DNA of 62,940 nucleotides from Moraxella caviae (GCF_002014985.1 NZ_MUXU01000049.1:1-62940); one strand, 5' to 3'. Positions 1-11,163 are shown, counted from the stretch's first letter. Numbers and translations: made by a program. The notes: a model not told the origin generated them from the letters alone.

Positions 1-129
1 TAATCTACGTCAGCCCCAAATGTTAAACTTAGCAAACGCACCTTGCCAAAGCGTTGCAATCATCACAAAGCAGCCTTTGCCAAGATAAAATTTAGGACAA
101 ATAACCGCACAAATCACGGAAAAAACGCC

Positions 130-1008
130 ATGCACACGCTCACTTTACCTGCCGAATTAAGCGCCCTACTCACCGAATTTTTGCGCACGCATACGCCGCG
201 CCCCATCAGCATTGACCCTGATGTGCTGGCGTATCGCTGGGTGGGCGGCGGCGCAGGCGAGCTTGTGCCGATTGACGTCAGTTTTCATGGCACGCTTGAT
301 GATTTGCTGGGCATTGACACCCAAAAAGCCAAACTCATCGCCAACACCGAGCAGTTTTTAGCAGGCTTGCCCGCCAATCATGTGCTGATGACAGGCACAC
401 GCGGCGCAGGCAAATCATCGCTGATTCGTGCGCTACTACACGCTTATCATGACAAGGGTTTGTGTGTGATTGAAGTGGCGCGCGATGATTTGTTACACCT
501 TGATAAAATCCGCCACGCCCTAAAACAAAGCCACGCACTTGGCAATACGCACCGCTACATCGTGTATTGTGATGATTTGGCGTTTAACGCCCAAGATGAG
601 AATTATCGCACCCTAAAAAGCGTGCTGGACGGCGCATTAGACAGCGAACAAGAACGCCTGCTCGTCTACGCCACAAGCAACCGCCGCCATCTGCTGCCAC
701 AGCTGATGAAGGACAATCAAAACATCTACAACGGACAAACGGACGAAGTCAATCCTTATGAAACCATTGACGAAACTGTGTCATTATCAGACCGTTTTGG
801 CTTGTGGCTGTCGTTTTATCCGATGGATCAGCAAACTTTTCTTGACATCGTGCAGCATTATTTGGCGCGCGCCAATGAAAACTTTGACGACACCGCCAAA
901 GCCGAAGCACTCAAGTGGGCAAGCACGCGCGGCGGACGCTCTGGGCGCATTGCTTACCAATTTTCACGGCATTATGTAGGGCAATTAACCTTAGCACGCT
1001 TGAAATAA
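130..1008 (+). CDS. DUF815-family AAA-type ATPase
   Basis: This gene encodes a predicted cytoplasmic P-loop ATPase of the DUF815 family, about 292 aa. The Walker A motif GTRGAGKSS lies near residues 89-97, and an acidic Walker B-like stretch (YIVYCDDLAF) lies about 60 residues further on. The C-terminal part contains LSDRFGLWLSFYPMDQ, typical of the AAA+ region in this family. The open frame extends upstream to base 43, but that extension is basic, low-complexity and unlike family members. I therefore start at the ATG at 130, although its ribosome site (GGAA) is weak. The molecular role of the family is not established. It lies upstream of a broken glycosyltransferase in the same direction, with a separate promoter-like TATAAT between them. 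Confidence 0.85.
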   Translation: MHTLTLPAELSALLTEFLRTHTPRPISIDPDVLAYRWVGGGAGELVPIDVSFHGTLDDLLGIDTQKAKLIANTEQFLAGLPANHVLMTGTRGAGKSSLIRALLHAYHDKGLCVIEVARDDLLHLDKIRHALKQSHALGNTHRYIVYCDDLAFNAQDENYRTLKSVLDGALDSEQERLLVYATSNRRHLLPQLMKDNQNIYNGQTDEVNPYETIDETVSLSDRFGLWLSFYPMDQQTFLDIVQHYLARANENFDDTAKAEALKWASTRGGRSGRIAYQFSRHYVGQLTLARLK

Positions 1009-1042
1009 TACACAATTTTACATAAATTTTTTTAAAAATCGC

Positions 1043-1048
1043 TATAAT
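1043..1048 (+). promoter_or_regulatory. Candidate -10 box for the glycosyltransferase pseudogene
   Basis: A TATAAT hexamer lies 78 bases before the ATG at 1127. No good -35 box is visible at the usual distance, so this is a weak prediction. Confidence 0.35.
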
Positions 1049-1126
1049 TAGGCTCGGCAAAAATTAAGCTCGGTAAAATCCGTTTAGCGAGCGAATTTTT
1101 AAAAGACCCATTTAGCGAACGCAACC

Positions 1127-1926
1127 ATGAACCACGCCAACTCATTTCCTTTAATTGACGTTATCATTCCTGTGCATAACACCGCCGTTACCATCAAACG
1201 TGCGGTGGATAGCGTCTTGTCGCAATCTGCGTTGGGCGTGCTGCATTTGATGGCTCAACGGACGACAGCGCAGCGATTTGTGAGCAATACGCCAACACGC
1301 ATGACAACGTACGCTACCACAGACTGCCACAAAATTCTGGCGTGGCATTTGCACGCAATTTTGGCGCATTGCACGCCACCAGTGAGTTCATCGCCTTTTT
1401 GGACGCAGACGACGCTTTTGAGCCAGACGCCTTGGCTGGCGTGAGTGCGTGCTTTTATTTTCGCCCAAGTTTGCACGTCGTTCGCCTGCGCTTGACACCC
1501 GTCAATCTAAGCAATCGCTACGCTGCGCACCCAGAATTTGAGCGTGCGTGGAAACACATGGCGATGACTTGCGGTGGTAACATCGCCTTTCGCCGCAGCT
1601 TTTTTATGGCGTGTGGCGGCTTTCCGACTGACGAGCTGTTCCGTGAATTTGGCGGTGAAGATGGCGCGCTGGGCATTGCCACCACAAGACTGACACAAAT
1701 CGGCACGCTATTTGACCACGCTGGCGTGTTGCATTATTGCCGAGACGGTATGCACGCTGAGCGTTTGCTTGATGCGGTATTGTTTGACAAAAAACCCGCC
1801 AACATCACCGATGAACATCTTGCCAAAGCCGAGCAAATCACCGAGCGCATTGTCGCCAGAGTGCAAGCCATACAGCTTGCCGAAACGCAAACTGGCGTGC
1901 TGTCGCTGAATTTAATTTCTGAATAA
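1127..1926 (+). pseudogene. Family-2 glycosyltransferase, disrupted by frameshift
   Basis: Two overlapping frames together encode one GT-A glycosyltransferase. The first (from ATG 1127) gives IDVIIPVHNTAVTIKRAVDS, the classic GT2 start, and continues to VLHL at about 1249. The second frame then continues with DGSTDDSAAICEQYANT, followed by GVAFARNFGAL, FIAFLDADDAFEPDAL and the C-terminal half, ending at 1926. The usual strand between the two parts (I-V-V-D before DGST) is missing. This fits a small deletion of 3n+1 bases near 1247-1250; 13 bases would restore the usual spacing. There is no homopolymer at the break, so slippage there looks unlikely. In the first frame, stops would end translation at 1444. 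The acceptor, including the DADD metal site, is otherwise intact, so the loss looks recent. A sequencing error cannot be excluded. Confidence 0.8.
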
Positions 1927-2088
1927 ATGGTTTTATAAACGTTTTTTCGTGATAATTTAAACCGCTAATCAGCTAAAAATCGTTGGCAATTTGCCAAAAA
2001 TTTATCAAAAAACCGCCAAAAAATTTCTGACATCTTTTTAGAAAATCTTAAAAATAAACCCAATAAAAGCCACCAAAGGATTTAGCGC

Positions 2089-3639
2089 ATGGCTTATATT
2101 CTCACTCTTGATCAAGGCACGACCAGCAGCCGCGCCATCATTTATGACGACAAATTGCACACCGTCAGCATGGCACAAAAACCCATCGCACTTAGCACAC
2201 CAAAGCCTGATTTCGTTGAGCAAAACGCCAATGAAATTTGGTTTACCACGCTGTTTTGTATACAAGAAGCGCTCAATCGTGCCAATTTAAACGCGCATGA
2301 CATCAGTGCCATCGCCATCACCAACCAAAGAGAAACCTGCGTATTTTGGGACGCTTTGACAGGTGAGCCGCTTGCGCCTGCCATCGTCTGGCAAGACCGC
2401 CGCACCCAAAAATTCTGCCAACAACTTACCAAGACAAATCCAAAACTTGCTGACGCCATACCACGCCTGACAGGGCTTAGGCTTGACCCATATTTTAGCG
2501 CCACCAAAATTCACTGGGCGCTTACGCACTTACCCAAAGTCGCACACGCCCATGCACAAGGGCGGCTGCGCTTTGGCACGGTGGACAGCTGGCTGAATTT
2601 TAAGCTGACGGGCAATCATACCACCGACATCAGCAACGCATCACGCACCGCTTTGTTTGACATTCACCGCTGTGATTGGTCGGACGAGCTTTTGGCAGGT
2701 TTTGGCATTGATAGGCGAATTTTACCGCAAGTTTTGCCGTGCGATGGCGAATTTGGACATACCAAGCGTGCGCTATTTTCCAGTGCAATTCCTGTGGTTG
2801 CCATGATGGGCGATCAGCAAGCGGCGCTGTACGGACAAGGCTGCCACGACATCGGACAAGCCAAAAACACTTACGGCACGGGCTGTTTTTTGCTGATGAA
2901 TGTGGGACAAGCGGACAACGTAGAACAGACAAACACAGGCGCACACTTGCACCACAATGATGAGCAGTCTGTGATTCGCACGATTGCATGGCAACAAAGT
3001 ACACTTACCAAAGACAATCAATCCCGAGAAAAACCAGCTGCGCACGCCACGCATTACGCCTTAGAAGGCAGCGTATTTATGGCTGGAGCGATTGTCAGTT
3101 GGCTAAAGGATAATTTAGGAATACTTCAAAATAGCAGCGACATTGAAGCCTTGGCAAACAGCGTGCCAGACACCGATGGTGTGGTGCTGATTCCTGCCTT
3201 CACAGGGCTTGGCGCACCGCATTGGCGCGGTGATTTGAGCGCAAGTCTGACGGGCTTGACACGCAGCCACACCAAAGCGCACATCGCCAAAGCCGCCTTG
3301 CACGCCATCGCCCATCAAAGCTATGACGTGCTACACGCCATGCAAGCCCAAAGCCAAAAGCCGCTCACCGAACTGCGTGTGGACGGCGGCGCTGCCAAAA
3401 ATGATTATCTTATGCAGTTTCAAGCGGACATCTTAGGCGTGCCAGTGCTGCGCGCCAAGGACATTGAAAGCACCGCCAAAGGCGCAGCGATGATGGTAGC
3501 ACGCAAACTTGGCTGGGCGCAAAACTTTTATTGGCAATGCGAGCGCACCTTTGAGCCAAGCATGAGCAGCGATCAGCGAGAAAGTCTGCTAAATTTATGG
3601 CAAACACGTTTGGCGTGGGCGTTGTCTATGCCGTGTTGA
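2089..3639 (+). CDS. glpK: Glycerol kinase
   Basis: GlpK phosphorylates glycerol to glycerol 3-phosphate with ATP in the cytoplasm, feeding glycolysis and phospholipid synthesis. The 516-aa product begins with the FGGY-kinase phosphate loop LTLDQGTTSSRAIIYD (about residues 5-20). It carries the glycerol-contact region TNQRETCVFWD, the first signature YFSATKIHW and the second signature region GLGAPHW...LTGLTR. Its length is slightly above the usual 495-505 aa. The ATG at 2089 is preceded by AAAGGA at a good distance. No glycerol facilitator (glpF) or glycerol-3-phosphate dehydrogenase (glpD) is adjacent, so the gene seems to stand alone here. No rho-independent terminator is visible after it. 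Confidence 0.95.
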   Translation: MAYILTLDQGTTSSRAIIYDDKLHTVSMAQKPIALSTPKPDFVEQNANEIWFTTLFCIQEALNRANLNAHDISAIAITNQRETCVFWDALTGEPLAPAIVWQDRRTQKFCQQLTKTNPKLADAIPRLTGLRLDPYFSATKIHWALTHLPKVAHAHAQGRLRFGTVDSWLNFKLTGNHTTDISNASRTALFDIHRCDWSDELLAGFGIDRRILPQVLPCDGEFGHTKRALFSSAIPVVAMMGDQQAALYGQGCHDIGQAKNTYGTGCFLLMNVGQADNVEQTNTGAHLHHNDEQSVIRTIAWQQSTLTKDNQSREKPAAHATHYALEGSVFMAGAIVSWLKDNLGILQNSSDIEALANSVPDTDGVVLIPAFTGLGAPHWRGDLSASLTGLTRSHTKAHIAKAALHAIAHQSYDVLHAMQAQSQKPLTELRVDGGAAKNDYLMQFQADILGVPVLRAKDIESTAKGAAMMVARKLGWAQNFYWQCERTFEPSMSSDQRESLLNLWQTRLAWALSMPC

Positions 3640-3735
3640 TGGGTTTTGATGATTTGGTTGTAAATTGAATTGGCGTCAGTGCAGCCCAGTCTATTTTTAA
3701 GACAACATCTTGAATTTATTGGGTTTTTAGATTTA

Positions 3736-3765
3736 TAAGCTGGATTAGCGAAGCGCAACCCAGCA
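3736..3765. repeat. Dispersed intergenic inverted repeat (GTTGGGTT family), copy 1
   Basis: The stretch has GCTGGaTT and AAcCCAGC arms around GCGAAGCGC. It is a degenerate member of a family seen at five intergenic sites in this window. It lies between the 3' ends of glpK (+) and the TSUP gene (-). Confidence 0.6.
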
Positions 3766-3886
3766 CTCTAAAACGAATTTTAAATCCACGTCAGGTTTTG
3801 TAGCAAGTTTTAAATTTATTAGAATTTGCTTCATTTCACCCACAAATCAATCATCGCACCCTGCCAATTTTCATCACCAAATCACC

Positions 3887-4624
3887 CTACCATGCAAGCC
3901 AGCCCAATTTTAGTAAATTACTGACAATCACCTTAATGGCGATGGCACTCAAAAGCCAAGGTAAAATCCGCTTTAGCACGCCTGCAGAAATGTAGCCACG
4001 AATGCGCACGCCTGCCCACGAGCCTGCCACCGCCGCAATCACCATCGCCAGCACCACTTGCCAATATTCCCAAAACACAAAGCCCATCGCCACATACACC
4101 GCCACTTTAGCAGCGTGCAGCACTGACATTTGCGCAGCACTCGTGGCGATGACGGTGTCGTTATCATCATGAGTTTGCATAAGCAGCGGCATATTAAGCG
4201 GGCCGGGTGAGCCTACAAAAATCCCCAAGCCTGTTTGCAAAAAGCCGATCAAATAAAAATTTTGCATACTTTTTAGCACACGATTGACCGTCTTTGACCA
4301 TTGAATCAGCAAAATGTACACGCCAATAAACAGCGGAATCATTTCCAATTTGACAAAACGCACCGCCACGCCAAACACCGCCACGCCCACCAGCGAACCT
4401 ACCAAAAACGGATAGAAATTTCGCCAATCAATCTGCTTACGCCCAAGCCAAGCACGGCTGGCATTACTGGCAAGCTGCGTTGCGCCATGCACAGGAATGA
4501 TCGCCATGGCAGGCAAAAACAGCGGCATCAAGCCAATCAAAATCATGCCACCGCCCAGCCCAGACACCGCTGTCAGAAGCGATGTCAGAAAATTTAACAC
4601 CGTCAGCATCACACCATCAAACAC
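3887..4624 (-). CDS. TSUP/TauE-SafE family membrane permease
   Basis: The 245-aa product is almost entirely hydrophobic, with about seven or eight membrane segments. Its N-terminal half has the glycine-rich SGLGGGMILIGLMPLFLP, and its second half has GIFVGSPGPLNMPLLMQ, a pattern fitting the sulfite exporter TauE/SafE (TSUP) family. Members export sulfur-containing or other small organic anions; the substrate cannot be told from sequence. The start is probably GTG at 4624, because AGGGAG lies six bases upstream; an in-frame ATG lies at 4609. The gene is separated from upstream purA by a terminator, so it is probably transcribed alone. Confidence 0.8.
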   Translation of the reverse strand: MFDGVMLTVLNFLTSLLTAVSGLGGGMILIGLMPLFLPAMAIIPVHGATQLASNASRAWLGRKQIDWRNFYPFLVGSLVGVAVFGVAVRFVKLEMIPLFIGVYILLIQWSKTVNRVLKSMQNFYLIGFLQTGLGIFVGSPGPLNMPLLMQTHDDNDTVIATSAAQMSVLHAAKVAVYVAMGFVFWEYWQVVLAMVIAAVAGSWAGVRIRGYISAGVLKRILPWLLSAIAIKVIVSNLLKLGWLAW

Positions 4625-4698
4625 AGCTTACTCCCTTTTTACTCTCTTGGTTTTCGTTTTAACTTTTAATTCATTCACTTTTAATTAAATAATAAAAC

Positions 4699-4728
4699 AA
4701 AAAAGCCAACATCGCTGCTGGCTTTTTT
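4699..4728 (-). terminator. Rho-independent terminator after purA
   Basis: A ten-base stem (AAAAAAGCCA/TGGCTTTTTT) around ACATCGCTGC is T-rich on both flanks, so it may act in both directions. A second hairpin (4746-4770, ATCGGCTGA/TCAGCCGAT) lies between it and the purA stop. Confidence 0.8.
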
Positions 4729-4791
4729 GGTTGTGCTATATTCTCATCGGCTGATTTTCTGTCAGCCGATTTTTTATCAAATAATAGCACA

Positions 4792-6093
<1,302 letters not shown>

Positions 6094-6162
6094 TTAAAAC
6101 TTAAGCAAAAAATTAAACATAAAACAAAAAAACTATCAATTTAAAATCAAATCTTTAAAAAA

Positions 6163-7386
6163 TCACTCATCACCAACCAGCTGCACCGCCCATTCGCCCA
6201 CTTCGGCATCAAAATGCAGCACGCCATCAATGTGAACAGGACGATCATCGGCGCACAAAGGCTTAATGACGATACAGCCTTCGTCTTGCAAGGTTTTGAT
6301 TTGTGCGTGCAAATCGGCAAGTTTGTTGTCATTTGCGTCCATCATATCGGCGAAATCCACGACAATGACGGTGTCTTCTTCTAGCTCCACAAATTCAAGC
6401 AAACGATTTAAATCCAAGCTAAATCCAGTCGCTTGACGATTTGCGCCCGCACTAAAGCGTCCACCACGCACCAAAGGCTGCGTTTGGGTGCTTGAGCGTG
6501 TCAAATACGCATGAAACACCACGCCTGTGTGATAATGATAACCAGAAAGCTCGGTATAATCCACACTTACGCCCATGCCAGCGTTTTGGATATGGCGTGT
6601 CAGCGTGGCGATTTCGTGCGCCGCCTTAAAAATACCAGCGTCCGCCTGCGCCACTGGCGACAGTTTGCGCAAAAGATTATTGGCATCAGGCACGCTGTCT
6701 GTGGCAAGCGTGTGCTTGGCAAGTGCCGCAAAATCCGCACCGCCTGCGATACGCTGACACAGCTCGGCAAGCTCTGGCAAGGCTTTTTTGGTATATAAAG
6801 CCATCAGTCTTTCAACGTCTGCCGCCGCCAAATCATGCAGCGCACACAGTCTTTCAAACACCGCCACATGACCCACGTCAATGTGCAAATCACTGCGTGC
6901 CATGCCAATTTCATCAATCAGCGCACCCAGTAAATCAATAAGCGACAGCTCAGCATTGATGTCATTGACACCAAAAATCTCCGCGCCCAGCTGCAGCGGC
7001 GTACGCAAACCAAAAAGCCCAGTCGGCAAAGTACGCAGCACCTGCCCAACATAGCAATAACGGCTCACACCCTGCCCATGCTGTGCGTCAATGCGGGTGA
7101 TTTGTGGCGTAATGTCGGCACGCACGCCCATGGAGCGGCCGTTTAGCTGATCCACGATTTTAAAAGTTTGGCGCTTTAAATCTTCATCCGCTTCGCCAAG
7201 CAAGGTATCAGTGTATTCAATGAGTGGCGGCGAAACCAAGCGATAACCATGTCCTGTCAGCACAAAGAGCAGCGCATCACGCAGACTTTCTTGTTTTTGT
7301 GCGTCCTTAAATAAAATATCCGCCACGCCATCAGGCAAAAGCCAGTTGCGCGCCGCTGGCTTAGAATCAAAACTGTGCGACATCAT
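6163..7386 (-). CDS. hisZ: ATP phosphoribosyltransferase regulatory subunit
   Basis: HisZ is a catalytically inactive paralogue of histidyl-tRNA synthetase. It pairs with short-form HisG to make the first enzyme of histidine synthesis sensitive to histidine. The 407-aa product begins NWLLPDGVADILFKDA and carries the class II synthetase-like core (LLFVLTGHGYRLVSPPLIEY, then QTFKIVDQLNGRSMGVRADITPQI and SRYCYVGQVLR). It lacks the C-terminal anticodon-binding domain of true HisS, and that plus gene order with purA supports HisZ. hisG is not in the window. AAGAGA precedes the double ATG at 7386. Confidence 0.92.
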   Translation of the reverse strand: MMSHSFDSKPAARNWLLPDGVADILFKDAQKQESLRDALLFVLTGHGYRLVSPPLIEYTDTLLGEADEDLKRQTFKIVDQLNGRSMGVRADITPQITRIDAQHGQGVSRYCYVGQVLRTLPTGLFGLRTPLQLGAEIFGVNDINAELSLIDLLGALIDEIGMARSDLHIDVGHVAVFERLCALHDLAAADVERLMALYTKKALPELAELCQRIAGGADFAALAKHTLATDSVPDANNLLRKLSPVAQADAGIFKAAHEIATLTRHIQNAGMGVSVDYTELSGYHYHTGVVFHAYLTRSSTQTQPLVRGGRFSAGANRQATGFSLDLNRLLEFVELEEDTVIVVDFADMMDANDNKLADLHAQIKTLQDEGCIVIKPLCADDRPVHIDGVLHFDAEVGEWAVQLVGDE

Positions 7387-7990
7387 CTTTTCTCTTTGCT
7401 TGTGCGATTTGCTTTTTAGATTTAACTTTTGTGAGTTTAACTTTATATAAATTTAACTTGTGCGATTTTGCAATGGGTTTGCCGTTTTTGTTTTGTTGTT
7501 TTTAATTATCTGATGATTTTATCAAGTTTTCAGATTTATCAATTTTGCTTTGTTAATTACAGCCTTTAAATTGTTCAGCTTTTAATTTCGCAGCTTTTAA
7601 ACTGTGCAACTTTCGCTTTTTTGCTTACTATCCATGCCGCCAATTTTATCCATGACAACTTAGCGAAAGTTTGCTTGCGTTATTCATAAATTTGCCATTC
7701 ATAAATTTGTGTTTTGACTATTCACTTTGACTAATAAGACTTTAACCACCGCCCAGCAAATACCAAACGGCAAACCGCTCCATCAAAACACCGCCCATAG
7801 TGTACCACTAATTACCCTATCCGACTAGTGTTCGGCTGGGCTAATTTGTAAAATTTTAGCACTTTTGCCATTTTTGTCAAAATACACCCTTTTATCTGCA
7901 CAAAGCACGCAAAGACAGATGAAAAATCGCCCAAAACTTGCTATAATGGGGCGATTTTCTTTTTCATTCACTTATCTAATCGGAGATGGT
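7387..7990. other. Divergent intergenic region hisZ / corA
   Basis: This 604-base AT-rich gap has no convincing gene. It must hold promoters for hisZ-purA (leftward) and corA (rightward). I can only point to the extended -10 box for corA near 7940. A short inverted pair TAGTG...CACTA is too weak to call. Confidence 0.5.
7940..7947 (+). promoter_or_regulatory. Extended -10 promoter for corA
   Basis: TGCTATAAT is an extended -10 element, 44 bases before the ATG at 7991. No strong -35 is seen, which extended -10 promoters can tolerate. Its position supports the start at 7991, because the longer open frame beginning at 7865 starts upstream of this promoter. Confidence 0.6.
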
Positions 7991-9388
7991 ATGCCAAAGC
8001 ATGACTCGCAGCACGATTCACTCAGCCATCGCCACAGCACGCCTGCCGATGCCAGTGATGTTAATCTGAATGCCGATTTGGATAGTAAGCCAAACACCGT
8101 TCAAGATTATTTGGATGCGACCACCAGCGAGCATGACATTCACAGCGGCGCACGCCAAGACGCACTTGCGCAAAACTCGCACGAAGGCAGGGAAGACTTA
8201 GAAAAACAAGAGCGTGAAAAGGAAGAACGCGAAAAAGAAGAAAAAGACGAGCGAGACGAAGAGCTTAGTCCGCCAGACACTCAAGACAGCTATATTTACG
8301 GTGATGCGGACGCCACGGACGAGGACACCATCGAGACGATGACCGTCTACGACCCAGACGCAGACCGCTTTGAAGACATTGAAGAAAATTCTGGCGATAA
8401 TGAGACGGTCGTCTGCTATTCATATTCTCGCAAAACTGGCGAACCCGTTGAGCAGCTTGCCTTGGACGAAGTCAGCCGTGCTTTGACAAATACCAGCCAA
8501 TTCATCTGGCTTGGGCTTTATGACCCCAGCATTGAAACCGTCCAAGAAGTCCAAGACGCTTTTGACTTGCACGAACTTGCACTAGAAGACGCCTTTGCCG
8601 ACCATCAGCGCCCAAAAGTAGAAAGCTACGGCAACGACACCATTTTCGTGGTGGTGCGTACCGCTAAATTAGAAGACAACCAAATCCGCTACGGCACGAC
8701 CGCCCTTTTTATGGGCAAAAATTACATCATCAGCATTCGCCGTGGCGCGTCCAACTCTTATGCGCCTGTGCGTGAGCATTATCACCGCCGCCCAGAGCGT
8801 TTGCGACTTGGGCCAATTTTTGTGCTGCACGCGATTTTGGACTTTATCGTGGATAACTACTTGCCGATTACCGACCGCTTGGGTAATTATCTGCGCGAAC
8901 AAGAACGTAACATTTTTTCTTATGAATTTAGTAAATCCACCTTGCGCAGTCTGTACGAATTAAAATCGCAGCTGGTGCATATGCGTGCGGTGATTTTACC
9001 TGTACAAGATGTGTGTAATTTTTTCATCAATCATAAGAAAAACGAGCTGCTGCTTGCCTTTCCAGCTGCTGCCAAGCCCTATTTTCGTGACGTGAACGAC
9101 CATCTGTTACGCTCATTGGATGCGGTAAACGGTCTTAACGAAATGCTGTCTGTGGCGATGGATACCTACATGGCGATGGTTACTATGGGGCAAAACGACG
9201 TGGTACGTAAACTTGCCGCTTGGGCGGGTATCGCTGCTTTCCCTACTGCAGTGGCTGGCATTTACGGCATGAACTTTGATTTCATGCCAGAGCTGCATTG
9301 GCGATACGGCTATTTCATCATCTTGGGTGCGATTTTCGCCGTGTGTTTGTATTTACATCACAAATTTAAAAAGGCTGGGTGGTTGTAA
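7991..9388 (+). CDS. CorA-family divalent metal transporter with acidic N-terminal extension
   Basis: CorA proteins form pentameric Mg2+ (sometimes Co2+ or Zn2+) channels of the inner membrane. The C-terminus shows the diagnostic pair of membrane helices with GMN at residues 426-428 (AGIYGMNFDFMPELHW), and the cytoplasmic funnel domain covers roughly residues 140-400. The ATG at 7991 is preceded by GGAGATGGT and gives 465 aa, against about 320-330 in typical family members. The excess is a 130-140 residue hydrophilic N-terminus rich in D, E, H and Q, including a charged run at residues 71-91 made of repeated EREKEE-like units that may form a helix. The extension could bind metal or be regulatory; that is inference. 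Confidence 0.9.
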   Translation: MPKHDSQHDSLSHRHSTPADASDVNLNADLDSKPNTVQDYLDATTSEHDIHSGARQDALAQNSHEGREDLEKQEREKEEREKEEKDERDEELSPPDTQDSYIYGDADATDEDTIETMTVYDPDADRFEDIEENSGDNETVVCYSYSRKTGEPVEQLALDEVSRALTNTSQFIWLGLYDPSIETVQEVQDAFDLHELALEDAFADHQRPKVESYGNDTIFVVVRTAKLEDNQIRYGTTALFMGKNYIISIRRGASNSYAPVREHYHRRPERLRLGPIFVLHAILDFIVDNYLPITDRLGNYLREQERNIFSYEFSKSTLRSLYELKSQLVHMRAVILPVQDVCNFFINHKKNELLLAFPAAAKPYFRDVNDHLLRSLDAVNGLNEMLSVAMDTYMAMVTMGQNDVVRKLAAWAGIAAFPTAVAGIYGMNFDFMPELHWRYGYFIILGAIFAVCLYLHHKFKKAGWL

Positions 9389-9568
9389 GGCTTTATTGGC
9401 TGTAATGTGGCAATACCGCTTTGAACCGCCTTTGCGCACTTTTTATTAGCCAGATCGCCTTTTAATAAATCCAAACCTTGCGATTTATCTTAATTTCAGT
9501 CATTTGATTTTAGCCCAAACCTAAATTTAAGCATAAACCGTCTGCGCAAACATAGGCTTGATGGCATC

Positions 9569-9599
9569 GTGTTATGTATCGTGTATAGATACATAACAC
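9569..9599. repeat. Perfect 12-bp inverted repeat between corA and alcohol dehydrogenase
   Basis: GTGTTATGTATC and GATACATAACAC are separated by seven bases, in the gap between two convergent genes. It may be a convergent terminator, but the stem is AT-rich and no clear T-run follows. A protein-binding palindrome is the alternative. Confidence 0.6.
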
Positions 9600-9643
9600 A
9601 AAACCAAACACCAATCCATTTTAAACCATCGCATAAAGCCAAA

Positions 9644-10681
9644 TTACAGCACCACCACCGTTACGCCCACATCTTTATTATTTTCCATGCCAATTAAAGC
9701 ATCAATGGACTGCTCAAGCGTGATGGTTTTGCCAATCAATTTGCTTGGCTCTAGCTTGCCCGCTGCAATCATCGCCATCATGTCAGGATAGCGGTGCGCC
9801 TGCATACCATGACTGCCCAAAATCTCAAGCTCACCTGCAATCACACGCCCCATCGGAATGGCAGGCATACTGTCATCGCCAAGCATTAAGCCGACTTGAA
9901 CGTGCTTGCCGCGCTTTTTTAGGCTGTTGATAGAATTGACACAGGTTACACTTGCGCCCAATGCGTCCAGCGAAGCGTGCGCGCCACCCTTTGTCAGCTC
10001 ACGGATTGCGCCTGCCACATCAGGCACTTTGGTGGCATTGATGCACACCGCTGCACCCAAAGATTTGGCAAGCGCAAGTTTGTCATCTTGCACATCCACT
10101 GCGATCACATTTGCGCCAGCTGCCGCACCAATCATCACCGCAGACAGCCCCACACCGCCACAGCCATGCACCGCCAGCCATTGCCCTGCTTGAATCTTGG
10201 CTTGGTCAATCACCGCACGATACGAAGTTACAAAACGACAACCCAAACTCGCCGCCGTTACAAAATCCATCGATTCAGGCAAATGCACCAAATTCAAATC
10301 CGCATGATGCACCGCCACATATTCAGCAAACGATCCCCAGTGCGTAAATCCCGGCTGCGACTGATGATCGCACACCTGCTGATGTCCAGCATGACACTCA
10401 GGGCAACTGCCACAGCCCGCCACAAAAGGCACGGTAACACGATCGCCCACCTTAAAGCGCTTGACGTCTCGCCCTACCGCTGCCACCACGCCTGCAAATT
10501 CATGCCCCGGAACGTGCGGCAATTCAATGTCCGCATCATGCCCCACAAAGCCATGCCAATCACTACGGCACACGCCTGTGGCTTGCACTTTGATGACCAC
10601 GCCATCATTGCTTGGCGTTGGGTCGGCAACATTCACAATGCTTGGACGCTGATTAAATTGTTCAAATAAAACCGCTTTCAT
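9644..10681 (-). CDS. Zinc-dependent medium-chain alcohol dehydrogenase
   Basis: The 345-aa product belongs to the medium-chain dehydrogenase/reductase family. It shows the catalytic zinc ligands C38 and GHE (H60-E61), the four structural zinc cysteines C90, C93, C96 and C104 ([16 protein letters not shown]), and the nucleotide-binding motif [12 protein letters not shown]. Such enzymes oxidise alcohols to aldehydes or ketones, usually with NAD+. The real substrate is not predictable. The ATG at 10681 follows AAGGAAAAGTGCG. It is a single gene read towards corA. Confidence 0.9.
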   Translation of the reverse strand: MKAVLFEQFNQRPSIVNVADPTPSNDGVVIKVQATGVCRSDWHGFVGHDADIELPHVPGHEFAGVVAAVGRDVKRFKVGDRVTVPFVAGCGSCPECHAGHQQVCDHQSQPGFTHWGSFAEYVAVHHADLNLVHLPESMDFVTAASLGCRFVTSYRAVIDQAKIQAGQWLAVHGCGGVGLSAVMIGAAAGANVIAVDVQDDKLALAKSLGAAVCINATKVPDVAGAIRELTKGGAHASLDALGASVTCVNSINSLKKRGKHVQVGLMLGDDSMPAIPMGRVIAGELEILGSHGMQAHRYPDMMAMIAAGKLEPSKLIGKTITLEQSIDALIGMENNKDVGVTVVVL

Positions 10682-10901
10682 CGCACTTTTCCTTACTCAA
10701 TAATTCCTTACCCAATCTTTCACTAAAATTTGGTAAAACTTTACTTTAACAAGTCGCCACACACTTGCCAAAATCAGGCAAACTTTCACCATTATGAAAT
10801 AAACCGCCCTGCTTTGCAATGGCTTTGTCATCACAATTTACACCCAAACGCAAACAATTTTAAAATTTTCGCATTTTTTTAAGAAAAATCATAAAAAACG
10901 C

Positions 10902-10929
10902 TTGACACTGCCAAAAATTACGCTATAAT
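10902..10929 (+). promoter_or_regulatory. Promoter of tRNA-Gly
   Basis: There is a perfect TTGACA (10902-10907), a 16-base spacer and a perfect TATAAT (10924-10929), ending 28 bases before the mature tRNA. Confidence 0.85.
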
Positions 10930-10957
10930 ACGCACCCATACAGCGATGGCTGATTAA

Positions 10958-11033
<76 letters not shown>

Positions 11034-11053
11034 AATTTTAAAAATACATAACG

Positions 11054-11087
11054 ACCCCAAGCACAAGATGTTTGGGGTTTTGTTTTA
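11054..11087 (+). terminator. Terminator of tRNA-Gly
   Basis: ACCCCAA and TTGGGGT arms are followed by TTTGTTTT, 20 bases after the tRNA 3' end. Confidence 0.75.
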
Positions 11088-11163
11088 TCGGCATTGTATT
11101 GCCTGATGCGATGGTTTGTAAATTTAAATAATCAATCTAACAGTTATTATTTAGGAAGACAGC

